DNA of 64,000 bases, from NCBI GenBank assembly GCA_012729335.1, contig JAAYDJ010000021.1, positions 1 through 64,000 of the forward strand, given 5' to 3'. The position numbers and the translations under genes were made by a program. Below the pieces are notes generated by a model, which worked only from the letters and a program-made list of their open reading frames with translations, searched no databases and had not been told where the DNA came from. Shown one piece after another: positions 48,101 through 55,971 of the stretch. The stretch comes from Bacteroidales bacterium (GTDB taxonomy: Bacteria > Bacteroidota > Bacteroidia > Bacteroidales > Prolixibacteraceae). Numbering within the stretch: the stretch's first letter is position 1; the number at the start of each line of letters is the position of its first letter.

Positions 48101-49707
48101 TGGGCGTGAAGGAGGTGTCCCTTAAGGTCACCTCTGCCGACGGCAAAACCGTCACCGGCAAAACCCGGAAAATCGACAAGGACAATGTGGAGTTCACCAC
48201 TCCCGACAGCGTGGCCACGGCCAGCATCCAGGTCACCGGGAAGGTGGAAAGCGACCTGCTGCGCGAGATATTCGATGTGGCCCTGCGCATGGCCACAGGG
48301 GTCAGGAACCTGTCGGTGACCTACAACCTGACCGGAGGGTCGGTTCTCCCGGGGTACCTTCCCGAGCCGGCCTTCCTGGGCGGGGGCGTGTATACTCCCG
48401 AACAGGGTCTCTTCGGATCCTCCCCGGGAAGCAGTTATGCCCCTGGCCTCCCCTTCCTCATGGGATGGCAGGACCGCCAGTTCGCCCACAGTGCAGGCCA
48501 GAGAGGTTGGCTGACTACCGATCCGGTCCTCAACACCCCCTTCCAGTTCACCAGCAATGAACGGATTTCAGTGCGTGCCGACATCGAACCACTCCCCGAC
48601 CTGCGCATCGACGTGAATGCCGACCGCGCCATGTCTAAAAATATCAGCGAATTCTACAACTATGACCCCGTCAACAGCCGTTTTAATGCCGAGAATTTCA
48701 CCGAACGGGGGAACTTCAGCATGTCGGTGCTCTCCTGGGGAACGGCCTTCTTTGCCATCGGCAGGGAGGAGGTCCACCAGTCGGAAGCCTTTGAGAATCT
48801 GAAGGATTACAGGATCATCATTGCCCGCAGGCTCGCGGCCCGGCGGCCTGCCGCCAACGGCTACGATCCCACAGCCGTTAACCCCGAAACAGGGTTCCCC
48901 GACGGCTACGGCCCTACCTCCGCAGAGGTGCTGGTCCCCGCCTTCCTGGCCGCCTACCAGGGCGCCGACCCCCACCGGGTCTCCCTGAACATGTTCCCCT
49001 CCATCAAATACATCCGCCCCAACTGGAGGGTTCAGTATGAAGGAATGGTCTCCAAAATCCCCGCCTTCAACAAGGTGATGAAAACCATGGCCTTTACCCA
49101 TGCCTACCGCTCCAGTTATACCGTGGGATCCTTCCTCACAAACCTTAACTATCAGGCCGACAACGACGGCTTCAGCTATGTCCGCGACATCCAGAACAAT
49201 TTCCTTCCCGCATGGGAATTCAATTCGGTGAGCATCAACGAAACCTTCAGTCCCCTGATCAACATGGACATCACCTGGATCAACGACCTGACCACCCGCG
49301 GGGAAATCAAACGCACCCGCTCCATGGCCCTGTCGTTTGCCAACAACCAGCTCACCGAGGTCCTCAGCAACGAATACATCGTCGGCCTGGGTTACCGGTT
49401 CACACGGATGGACCTCATCCTCAAAACCAAAAATTCCCAGCGCTCCTATTCCAACGACCTCACCCTGCGCGCCGACCTCTCCTTCCGGAAAAACAAAACC
49501 GTGCTGAGAAAACTGGTGGAAAATACCGATCAGCTCACCGCCGGGCAGAATGCCGTGACCATTAAGACCACCGCCGACTATATGCTCAGCGACCGGTTCC
49601 AGCTCCGGGTGTATTACGATAAGGTGATCAACCAGCCGTTCGTGGGATCTTTCGACACCTCCAACACCAATTTCGGGGTCAGTTTCCGTTTCACCCTCGC
49701 CGAATAA
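42148..49707 (+). CDS. sprA: SprA/Sov, type IX secretion system outer membrane translocon
   Basis: The 2519-residue outer-membrane protein has an N-terminal signal sequence (about residues 8-28) and SprA N-terminal blocks such as GLTIQSEAFNRIFGGNTINIKPQG and YVEVSFGYQVNKTDNP. Later blocks are KSGNAYIDDFEGTKTSIDLKA-type and NKTVLRKLVENTDQLTAGQ near the end. The C-terminus ends as a beta strand (NFGVSFRFTLAE). SprA is the giant 36-strand barrel of the T9SS. A Gly/Arg/Gln-rich insert and a beta domain lie at about 1930-2060. The length fits the family (about 2400-2500). The linkage to ruvA supports the call. Confidence 0.96.
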   Translation: MRLHKVVRNILLLTVIVFFYSLAGGVGSRAEAYPRDLSSVREAALWQADTTRQDTTVPLPFPFRDQPAFGHPDHPDTTSLFLKKPQNISRQVEYDPVTGQYVFYEKVGTLNYRLPQTMSLDDYVDYDFRKSVSDYWRQRQNLSEMEKSGGLIPGLTIQSEAFNRIFGGNTINIKPQGYVEVSFGYQVNKTDNPAIPVRLRKVPTFDFDQKIQMNVMGQIGTKMNMRVNYNTEATFDYENKMNLEYTGEEDEIIKRIEAGNVSLPLSGSLITGASNLFGVKAEMQFGKLTLTTLFSQHKGETKTVETEGGAQVTNFEISATDYDANRHFFLSQYFRDNYDESLRSLPVIRSGVTINKIEVWVTNKSGNFTESRNILALQDLGEHNPHVYNPVPGFQQTPGQPFPASIYPNNGANGLYQEMATTYNGIRSIQSITPVMALFGNDFVGGRDFEKIEQARKLTESEYTLNQRLGYISLNTALNNDEILAVAYNYTVNGQVFQVGEFSTDGIDAPQTLILKLIKGTNLSPGLPTWNLMMKNVYNLNAYQLSSTDFNFNVVYMNDSTGTYINYIPEGRIKGNILLNVMNLDKLNKQQDPYRDGVFDYIEGITVHSSSGRIIFPVLEPFGSHLADSLQDLELIDKYTYRSLYDSTKTVAEQDAEHNKYRLTGSYKGSSSSDIMVGSFNLAQGSVKVTAGGRELVENVDYTVDYTLGRVTVINPGLLEAGTPIQVSTESEDLFSMQRKSLLGAHANYAFSDRFNLGATALYMQERPLTQKVNYGMDPISNLMLGLDARFSAESQLITRAIDKLPLISTKAPSAIDFEAEFAQLIPGHSRVIEKSGNAYIDDFEGTKTSIDLKARQSWVLASTPQNQPLFPEGNLANQREFGFNRALLAWYIIDPLFLRSSTLTPGHIKNDKDQQSNHLVREVFEKEIFPAKESPVGQPTNISMFDLAFYPGEKGPYNYDTRPSLYSAGVAPDGTLRDPASRWGGIMRKIENSDFETANIEFIEFWMMDPFVNDSIGETTGGDLYFNLGDISEDILRDGRKSFENGLPTSATLTNLDTTVWGRISKQQSLVSAFDNNPGSRIYQDLGFDGLNDTDENSFFKDYLEELRSVVSSEVYDEIAKDPSKDNYHYYRGSDYDDQELSILERYKRFNGPEGNSPTSEMSPESYPTSASTLPDMEDINNDNTLNEYERYYQYRVSLRREDMELGKNYINDIKRSRVQLKNGNIGEVKWYQFKIPVREYDQVFGTISDFKSIRFLRLFLNGFEDPVVLRFATLDLVRADWRRYTRTLTEEGTPETPETAFDISAVNIEENGGKSPVNYILPSGIDRVIDPANPQLRQLNEQSMVMKVTGLEQGDARAAYKSLYMDFRRYKRLKMEIHAEEMDGYPIKDDELVFFIRMGSDYNYNYYEYEIPLKLTPAGRYNGEIEADRLEVWPEANRLDVPLELFTNAKLDRDAELRKANSRLKIMDVYEQRHQGWNNNKNLVKVKGSPNLGNVQVMMMGIRNRKRPINTGPRSVEVWVNELRLSEFDEQGGWAANARMTARLADLGTITMAGRTRTAGFGSIQQNVNQRSIDNLTEYDIASSIDLGRFFPKEAGVNIPLYYGYSRSNTMPKYDPTNPDIELKENLERTDSRHERDSLRHIAQDLVVRKSLNFTNVRVDPQPENPKPAKLWSPGNFALTYSYNEIFKRNINTEYNVDKIYRGMLSYNFNTRPELWSPLSKVKLLQKGPLKLIGDFNLYPLPTQISFRTDLYRRYNEIQARNITNPGFILPKTFEKDFLWNRNFDLIYDITRNLKADFSSHGTNRIDEPEGRFNRRDDDYEWKRDSLVSNLMAMGRPVLYNHDVNLTYTVPLNLIKAFNFMTATARYQGSYNWQAGPVTADTVRLGNVIQNSRNISLMGNINLTSLYNKVPYLQKLDTKFQNTGRGRYGGYGGRMGQQGASSASERRAQQQVRPRPEEKEAPVFNQANVTLRPGIPVTINHKLGVKEVSLKVTSADGKTVTGKTRKIDKDNVEFTTPDSVATASIQVTGKVESDLLREIFDVALRMATGVRNLSVTYNLTGGSVLPGYLPEPAFLGGGVYTPEQGLFGSSPGSSYAPGLPFLMGWQDRQFAHSAGQRGWLTTDPVLNTPFQFTSNERISVRADIEPLPDLRIDVNADRAMSKNISEFYNYDPVNSRFNAENFTERGNFSMSVLSWGTAFFAIGREEVHQSEAFENLKDYRIIIARRLAARRPAANGYDPTAVNPETGFPDGYGPTSAEVLVPAFLAAYQGADPHRVSLNMFPSIKYIRPNWRVQYEGMVSKIPAFNKVMKTMAFTHAYRSSYTVGSFLTNLNYQADNDGFSYVRDIQNNFLPAWEFNSVSINETFSPLINMDITWINDLTTRGEIKRTRSMALSFANNQLTEVLSNEYIVGLGYRFTRMDLILKTKNSQRSYSNDLTLRADLSFRKNKTVLRKLVENTDQLTAGQNAVTIKTTADYMLSDRFQLRVYYDKVINQPFVGSFDTSNTNFGVSFRFTLAE

Positions 49708-49820
49708 CCGGGAAAAAATGGGGGAATCCCGCTGCCATCCGCCGCAACGGACCCTGAAGGAAGAGGGATCAGGCAGCCCCGCCCGGGGAACCTCCCGTCC
49801 CTGTTTCCGTATAACGGGGT

Positions 49821-50240
49821 ATGAAGAAAACCATTCCCATATTATGTTTGGCTCTCCTCCTTCTGGCCGCCTGCGCAGGTAGCCGTAAAGCCGGAACAGT
49901 AGCCCTCACGCCCGACACAGCCGGTGAAGATTCCACCAGCTATGAGCTGATTGTCCTGGATCCCGGCTTCGAAACCTGGTTCCTCACACGTAGCCGTCCC
50001 GCCTGGTTTCACTCCCAGTCGTACTATGAAAGCTGGAACCGGCAATATGTGACCGAGTGGAACATGAAAGCAACTTCCCCCCGGCACAGCCGCATCTTCG
50101 AAACCATCATCGGGTATGACCCGTTGGTCGACTACGGACTGGAAATCAACCACAAACTCTTTTACTACTTCCAGTATGTGGAGAAGGAACTGGGCATTCC
50201 CATCCTTCCCCAGGGAATGTCGCCGGTGACGGGAATGTGA
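49821..50240 (+). CDS. DUF6146 family lipoprotein
   Basis: The 139-residue product has a lipobox LLAAC (Cys18), a short polar linker, and a compact conserved domain from about residue 40: YELIVLDPGFETWFLTRS, then QSYYESWNRQYVTEWN and YDPLVDYGLEINHKLFYYFQYVEKELGI. This matches the Bacteroidota family DUF6146, of unknown function. It lies 113 bp after sprA and may or may not share its transcript; no terminator is seen between them. Confidence 0.82.
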   Translation: MKKTIPILCLALLLLAACAGSRKAGTVALTPDTAGEDSTSYELIVLDPGFETWFLTRSRPAWFHSQSYYESWNRQYVTEWNMKATSPRHSRIFETIIGYDPLVDYGLEINHKLFYYFQYVEKELGIPILPQGMSPVTGM

Positions 50241-50483
50241 TCATGGACTGAACCGGAAGGGGAAATAGCCTGCGGAAGTGTTGTGACGTGGCGGCCGGAA
50301 GATGACATAAGAAGGATCAGCCCGGTGTTCAGAGAAAACATGCCATACAGGCATGGATGCGATGCAAGTTATCAGGGCAGTTCAGTGTAAAGGCGCGCTT
50401 TCTGCTGCAAATGTTTGGGAAAGGAGCCGAAAAGGAGAGCACTCTGTGAAAGGGAGCGTGAGGGCGTAGAAGTCAGGGAGCCT

Positions 50484-51536
50484 TTATTTGGGGTGGGGAT
50501 TGCGCAATACGGTGAGGAGGCTGTCGCCAAGGGGTTCCATGGCCACGGATTTTCCTCCGGCCCGGGGTGCAGGGATTCCCTTTCCGAACCAGACGCGGCC
50601 GGTATAGACGTGGGCCTCATCCCATAATCCTGCGTCGAGGAAGCCCTGAAGGGTATTCCTTCCCCCTTCCACGATCAGCGACAGTTTGCGGGCTGCCCTG
50701 AGGTACTCCAGTATCCGGGAGGGAAGGTCCTCTCCGGGAAAAACCTTCAGGAAGGAGAGGTTTTCCTTTTCGGACCAGGGGTGTTGGGTGACGACCACGG
50801 TAGGGGTGGAAAGGTCAAAGAGGCGGAGGTGGTGTGGCAGCCGCCCCGAGGGGTCCAGGACCATCCGCAGGGGATGGGGCCCACTCCAATCCCGGGTGGT
50901 CAGTGCCGGATTGTCGGTTTCGGCGGTGATCCTGCCTACCAGGATGGCGGCTTCCTGAGCACGGCTGCGGTGAACCAGCCTCCGGGCGTCGGTTCCTGTA
51001 ATCCACACCGGGCGGCCCATTTCCTCCTCCTGCCGCTCCCTGTCCATAAACCCGTCGGCGCTTTGGGCCCACTTCAGGATCACCCAGGGCCTTCCCTTCT
51101 CATGAAAGGTCAGAAAACGGCGGTTCAGCTCCCGGCATTCCTCTTCCAGAATACCGGTTACCACCTCCACCCCGGCATGTCGCAGTTTTTCAATGCCCCG
51201 CCCATTTACGGAAGGAAAGGGATCCCTGGTTCCGACCACCACCCGGGGAATTCCCCTGGCAATAATCAGGTCGGCGCAGGGGGGCGTCTTCCCGTGGTGG
51301 GCACACGGCTCCAGATTGACGTAGAGGGTCGACTCCGGGAGGAGTTCCGGCCGGGTCACGGAAGCCACGGCATGGACTTCAGCATGGGGCCCCCCGTATT
51401 CCCGGTGAAAACCCTCCCCGATGATCCGGCCGCGACAGACTATCACGCTCCCCACCATCGGATTGGGATCCACCTGCCCCGCCCCTGCAGCCGCCAGCCA
51501 CAGACACCGCTCCATGTATTTTTCGTGCTCCGTCAT
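50484..51536 (-). CDS. ribD: Bifunctional riboflavin biosynthesis deaminase/reductase
   Basis: The 350-residue protein has a cytidine-deaminase-like domain (about 1-145) with zinc motifs HAEVHAV and PCAHHGKTPPC. The reductase domain (about 147-350) carries VILKWAQSADGFM and WITGTDARRLVHRSRAQEAAILVGRITAETDNPALTTR. It converts the pyrimidine intermediate in two steps toward riboflavin. The start is MTEHEKYMERCL at 51536; a longer in-frame start to 51584 would overlap prmC. It is divergent from prmC with a 35-bp gap, and ribF lies 2 kb away. Confidence 0.96.
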   Translation of the reverse strand: MTEHEKYMERCLWLAAAGAGQVDPNPMVGSVIVCRGRIIGEGFHREYGGPHAEVHAVASVTRPELLPESTLYVNLEPCAHHGKTPPCADLIIARGIPRVVVGTRDPFPSVNGRGIEKLRHAGVEVVTGILEEECRELNRRFLTFHEKGRPWVILKWAQSADGFMDRERQEEEMGRPVWITGTDARRLVHRSRAQEAAILVGRITAETDNPALTTRDWSGPHPLRMVLDPSGRLPHHLRLFDLSTPTVVVTQHPWSEKENLSFLKVFPGEDLPSRILEYLRAARKLSLIVEGGRNTLQGFLDAGLWDEAHVYTGRVWFGKGIPAPRAGGKSVAMEPLGDSLLTVLRNPHPK

Positions 51537-51571
51537 CCGGGCAAAACCATAACTTTGCCAAAAATAACACA

Positions 51572-52414
51572 ATGCAGGCGACAATTCAATTTCTCAGGGA
51601 GGAATTACAGGGGCTCTACCCTGAAACCGAAATCAGGGAGTTCACCCGGATGATTCTGCACGCCTTGCGCGGATGGACCCTGACCGACATGGTTCTGCGC
51701 GGGGAGGAGCTTCTCACACCCGGGGAGGCCACCCGCACGCGGGAGATCGCTGCCCGCCTGAAAAACAGGGAACCCATCCAGTATATCCTGGGGGAAGTTC
51801 CCTTTGGGGAGCTCACCCTGAAGGTGACCCCCGCGGTGCTCATACCCCGTCCTGAGACGGAAGAACTCACCGCCTGGATCATCTCCACCCGGGAGGCCCC
51901 GCCCGCATCCCTTCTTGACATGGGGACCGGCAGCGGATGCATTGCCCTGGCCCTGGCCCGCGCCTTTCCGGGCTGCGAGGCCAAAGGGTGCGACCTCTCG
52001 GAGGAAGCCCTGGCCGTAGCCCGTGCCAATGCCCTGGCCAATCCCCCCGGCGCCCGCTTTTTCAAAGCCGACATCCTCGACTGGCAGAACTTTGCTGGCT
52101 GGGAAACCACGGAACTGATCGTCAGCAATCCACCCTATGTCACCCACAGTGAAAAAACGGAGATGGAAGCCCATGTCCTGGAATATGAGCCGGCCACGGC
52201 ACTTTTTGTACCCGATGAGAACCCCCTGCTTTATTACCGATCCATCGCCGCCTTCGCCCGGCAATGGCTTTCCCCCGCAGGAGAACTCTTTCTTGAGATC
52301 AACCGCCGCTTCGGCGGGGAAATCACCAGCCTCCTCCATGGATACGGATTCCACAGGGTAGAACTGCGCCGCGACCTCAGCGGTAACCCCCGCATGGTCA
52401 GGGCTCAGCGCTAA
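51572..52414 (+). CDS. prmC: Peptide chain release factor N5-glutamine methyltransferase
   Basis: The 280-residue methyltransferase modifies the GGQ glutamine of release factors. It has a helical N-terminal domain with the block REPIQYILGEVPFGELTLKVTPAVLIPRPETEEL. The SAM site LLDMGTGSGCIALALA and the catalytic SNPPYV motif (about 188-193) follow. Length and start are typical. No prfA is adjacent in the window. Confidence 0.96.
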   Translation: MQATIQFLREELQGLYPETEIREFTRMILHALRGWTLTDMVLRGEELLTPGEATRTREIAARLKNREPIQYILGEVPFGELTLKVTPAVLIPRPETEELTAWIISTREAPPASLLDMGTGSGCIALALARAFPGCEAKGCDLSEEALAVARANALANPPGARFFKADILDWQNFAGWETTELIVSNPPYVTHSEKTEMEAHVLEYEPATALFVPDENPLLYYRSIAAFARQWLSPAGELFLEINRRFGGEITSLLHGYGFHRVELRRDLSGNPRMVRAQR

Positions 52415-52623
52415 AACGGCAGGTTATCGGGGTCTGCCCCTCAAGGCCGGGACACGGCCATGCACAAGGAACCTCTTCCCGGGGAAACAGGCCTTTTTCC
52501 CCCTCACGGCCGGCACCAGGGGGGATCCTTCGCCACCCCTGCAAAAACAGGAGGCCCCGGAAACCGACATTTCCCCATTTTCACTAAATTGCACTCCGCA
52601 AAAAGGATGCTTTATTTCTCATT

Positions 52624-53688
52624 TTGAAAACACTCGCCAAAAATATACTGCTGGCCTTCAACATTCTGGCGGCACTGGCGCTGGTAGCCTCCTACCTGGC
52701 GCAATACATTCCTCCCGACAGGTGGTGGGCCCCCTCGATCGCCGGCCTGGGCTACCCCTACCTCCTGGCCCTGAACCTGCTCTTTATTCTGTTCTGGCTG
52801 ATGGTCAAACCCCGCTATGGCCTCATCTCCCTGGTGGTGATCCTCGCCGGCTGGGGAGTCCTCACCCGGTTTATCCAGATCAGCGGAAAGGAAACTTCCG
52901 GGGCACAAATCAGCGTGGTTTCCTACAATGTCAAGAATTTTGCGGGAACCGGCAATAATCCCTCCCGGGAACTCGCCGAAGTGATCAAGGGATTCCTGCG
53001 CGAAAACGAACCCGATATCATCTGTCTCCAGGAGGTCAAACTACGCACCAACAAGGTGTTTAACCTGGAAGAAACCAAACGGCAGTTCACCCGCATCGCA
53101 CACTACCAGTACGCCCGGGCGGGAAGTACCATCGGCTCGGTGACCATGACCAGCTACCCCATCGTGAAAATGGAGGAGATCAGGTTTGAAAAATCAGGGA
53201 ACATCGCCATATGTACCGATGTGGTCATCAACAAGGATACCGTCAGGATTTTCAATGTTCACCTGCAGTCGTACCGGATCGATCCCGACCGGTACAGTGT
53301 CATTGAGAATCCGGGGATTCCCCGGAAGAGGGATCTCCGCGAGTACCGGGAGCTGGCGGGGAAGTACCGTCAGGCGATGATCAAGCGGGCCGCCCAGGCC
53401 AGGATGATCAGCCGGAAGATCAGGCAGTCGCCCTATCCGGTGTTGGTCTGTGGTGACTTCAATGACACACCCGCCTCCTTTGCCTACCGTAAAACCCGTG
53501 GGAAACTGAGCGATGCCTTTGTCTGCTCCGGAAAGGGAATCGGCCACACCTATGTGGGTAAACTCCCCTCTTTCAGAATTGATTATATCCTGCACAGCAA
53601 AGCTTTCCGGAGTTATAATTTCAGGATCCACGACATACCCTACAGCGACCACCTGCCCATTTCCTGTGAGTTCAGGTTAGGGGAATAA
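52624..53688 (+). CDS. Membrane-anchored endonuclease/exonuclease/phosphatase-family protein
   Basis: The 354-residue protein has three N-terminal hydrophobic helices (about 5-95), then an EEP domain from about 97 with VVSYNVKNF, EPDIICLQEVK, FNVHLQSYR, VCGDFNDTP and the final YSDHLPISCEF histidine. The metal-dependent phosphohydrolase site therefore looks complete; the substrate is unknown. The only workable start is TTG at 52624. A six-codon ATG frame at 52607-52627 ends on a TGA overlapping that TTG, which might couple translation. Confidence 0.88.
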   Translation: MKTLAKNILLAFNILAALALVASYLAQYIPPDRWWAPSIAGLGYPYLLALNLLFILFWLMVKPRYGLISLVVILAGWGVLTRFIQISGKETSGAQISVVSYNVKNFAGTGNNPSRELAEVIKGFLRENEPDIICLQEVKLRTNKVFNLEETKRQFTRIAHYQYARAGSTIGSVTMTSYPIVKMEEIRFEKSGNIAICTDVVINKDTVRIFNVHLQSYRIDPDRYSVIENPGIPRKRDLREYRELAGKYRQAMIKRAAQARMISRKIRQSPYPVLVCGDFNDTPASFAYRKTRGKLSDAFVCSGKGIGHTYVGKLPSFRIDYILHSKAFRSYNFRIHDIPYSDHLPISCEFRLGE

Positions 53689-53694
53689 GAGGGA

Positions 53695-54633
53695 TCAGCT
53701 GCGGCCCAGGATCTCAAGAGCCCGCTGCCGGTCACGATGGAGTTGCTCCACGAGGGCATCGATGCTGCTGAATTTCTGTTCCTCTCTGATTTTATCGATG
53801 AAAACCAGGGTGATTTTTTCCCCGTAAAGGGAGCCTTCAAAACCAAAGAGATGCACTTCAATGCTACGGTTGTCGGCATTCTGGTTGAAGGTGGGGCGGG
53901 TACCGATGTTTAGCATGCCCTCCCAGTGTTGCCCGGCCACCCTGATCCTGACGGCATATACCCCGTATCCGGGAATCAGTTTGAGGACTTCTGCGGCTTC
54001 TATATTGGCGGTGGGAAAGCCCAGTTTGCGGCCCACCTTCTCACCTTCGATCACCCGTCCGTGCAATTCATAGGCATAGCCCAGGTAACGGTTGGCGGTG
54101 ACGATGTCACCCGCCTCCAGGGCCTGGCGGATGCGGGTGCTGCTCACATGCGCCTCATTGATCAGCAGGGGATCCAGCTTTTCAATCCTGAATCCGTAAT
54201 GGAGGGCACATTCATTGAGGTATTCAAAATCGCCCTCCCGGTTGCGGCCAAATTTGTGGTCATACCCCACCACCAGAGAGGAAGTACCGATTTGCCCCAC
54301 CAGGATGTCCCTGACAAATTCGCGGTAGGTCATGGCGGCAAACTCCCGGGTAAAAGGGTAAACGACCAGATGGTCGATGCCGGCCTGCTCCAGCAAAGCC
54401 CTCTTTTCCTCCAGGGTGGTGATCAGCCGCAGGTTGTGTTCTTCAGGGGAGAGGACCTGCCGGGGATGGGGAAAAAAGGTAAACAGCAGGGATTCACCGC
54501 CCGTTTCCCGGGCAATCTCCGTCAACCGCCCCAGGATCTTGCGATGCCCCAGATGCACACCGTCAAAAGTGCCGATGGTCACCACCGGCCTGACGGCCTT
54601 CAGTCGGGAAAGGTCATTATACAGTTTCACCAT
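53695..54633 (-). CDS. ribF: Bifunctional riboflavin kinase/FAD synthetase
   Basis: The 312-residue protein has the FAD synthetase nucleotidyltransferase domain first (VTIGTFDGVHLGHRKILGRL at about 20-38, the STSSTRIRQAL-type motif as VSSTRIRQALEAGD). The riboflavin kinase domain follows from about 185 (GRKLGFPTANIEA, GVYAVRI). It makes FMN and FAD. It converges on the EEP gene with only 6 bp between stop codons, and is divergent from the thioredoxin-like gene. Confidence 0.97.
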   Translation of the reverse strand: MVKLYNDLSRLKAVRPVVTIGTFDGVHLGHRKILGRLTEIARETGGESLLFTFFPHPRQVLSPEEHNLRLITTLEEKRALLEQAGIDHLVVYPFTREFAAMTYREFVRDILVGQIGTSSLVVGYDHKFGRNREGDFEYLNECALHYGFRIEKLDPLLINEAHVSSTRIRQALEAGDIVTANRYLGYAYELHGRVIEGEKVGRKLGFPTANIEAAEVLKLIPGYGVYAVRIRVAGQHWEGMLNIGTRPTFNQNADNRSIEVHLFGFEGSLYGEKITLVFIDKIREEQKFSSIDALVEQLHRDRQRALEILGRS

Positions 54634-54737
54634 ATACGGTCACGGGTGCCAAAAATATAAAATTATTATCTTCGCACCGGATTTTTCAGACTCTGTGGAT
54701 TTTAATTAATTTTACCGCCCAAAACTACAGCGCGAAA

Positions 54738-55889
54738 ATGAGACGTTTTACCCTAATAGCACTCGGGTTCTCCCTGCTTCTTCTGGCCGGATGTTCCAAG
54801 CCCGGAAAATTCGAAATCAGGGGAAAAATTACCAATGCCACCGGGGGAACCGTTTACCTGGAGGAGTTGATGGTGGCCAGTGTGCGTCCTGTCGATTCGG
54901 CAAAAATCAACGCTTCAGGCGAATTCACCATCAGGCATGAAGTGGGGATGCCCACCTTCTTCCTGCTGCGGCTTAACGGGAACAACTTTATTACCCTGCT
55001 GATCGACTCGGCCGAGAAGGTGACTATTGAAGCCGACGCCATCAGCCTGGCCCGCGACTATAAGGTGACCGGCTCCCCGGGCTCCCTGCTGGTGCAGGAA
55101 CTCAATTACAAGCTGAATACCACCAAACAGAAACTCGATTCCATCTCGTCACTTTACACCCTTTACGCCGAAAGCCCCGATTTTGAGAGCCTCAAGGCGG
55201 GATGGAAAGAGGCCTACGATAAAATTGTCAGCGAGCAGGTGGACTATTCCACGCGGTTCGTCTCGGAGCATCCCTTTTCGATGGCCAGCGTTCTGGCCCT
55301 TTATCAGAAATTCAACGACGACAACTATGTGGTGCGTGACCTGCATGCCCTGAGGGTTGCCGCCTCGGCCCTCAACTCCTTTTACCCAGAATCAGAACAT
55401 GTCAAAGCCCTGTACACCAACACCCTTCAGCTTCTGGCCGAAGAAAGGGAGGGAAAAGTAAGGCAGCTGATCGCCGAACACGGCGAAAACAGTCCCGACA
55501 TTCTGCTCCCCGATCCGCAGGGGCGGGAAATTCCCCTCTCCTCTTTTCGCGGGAAATATGTGCTGCTCCATTTCTGGTCGGCTGTGGATCAGAATTCCAG
55601 GATCGTCAATCCCGTGCTGGTGGAGATCTATCAGAAATACAGAAACCGGGGACTGGAGATTTACCAGGTGAGTGTGGACAAGGACCGGGCCTTATGGCTG
55701 GACGCCATTGAGAAGGACCGGCTGACCTGGACCAATGTGGGGGACATGCAAGGGAGCATCGAGGCGGTGATGCGGTACAACATCCAGGCGGTGCCCTTCA
55801 ATTACCTTCTCGATAAGGAAGGGGCCATTGTCGCCAGGAACCTCACCGGCCCGGCCATCGACAGAACCCTGTCGCAGCTGCTCCGGTAA
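54738..55889 (+). CDS. TlpA-like thioredoxin-fold lipoprotein with DUF4369-like domain, no CXXC
   Basis: The 383-residue lipoprotein (lipobox LLAGC, Cys19) has an N-terminal beta domain resembling DUF4369 (FEIRGKITNATGGTVYLEEL) and a helical middle. A thioredoxin fold follows from about residue 250 (PDILLPDPQGREIPLSSFRGKYVLLHFW). The redox motif expected after HFW is replaced by SAVDQNS (Asp284 and Ser287 at the cysteine places), so thiol chemistry is unlikely. A TATCTTCG 63 bp upstream may be its -7 box. Function is unknown, perhaps binding or chaperone-like. Confidence 0.85.
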   Translation: MRRFTLIALGFSLLLLAGCSKPGKFEIRGKITNATGGTVYLEELMVASVRPVDSAKINASGEFTIRHEVGMPTFFLLRLNGNNFITLLIDSAEKVTIEADAISLARDYKVTGSPGSLLVQELNYKLNTTKQKLDSISSLYTLYAESPDFESLKAGWKEAYDKIVSEQVDYSTRFVSEHPFSMASVLALYQKFNDDNYVVRDLHALRVAASALNSFYPESEHVKALYTNTLQLLAEEREGKVRQLIAEHGENSPDILLPDPQGREIPLSSFRGKYVLLHFWSAVDQNSRIVNPVLVEIYQKYRNRGLEIYQVSVDKDRALWLDAIEKDRLTWTNVGDMQGSIEAVMRYNIQAVPFNYLLDKEGAIVARNLTGPAIDRTLSQLLR

Positions 55890-55971
55890 CCGTTGGTTCC
55901 CATCAACGGGTCATTCTCCTTACACCCTGAAACCTGATTGCCACCAGCCGGGTGATCCAAAACAGAATATT

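Noticed and set aside
55828-55971. ATG 55828 as the start of the LpxH-like gene
   Set aside because: It lies inside the preceding thioredoxin-like gene and adds 48 residues unlike any LpxH; TTG 55972 gives the expected N-terminus.
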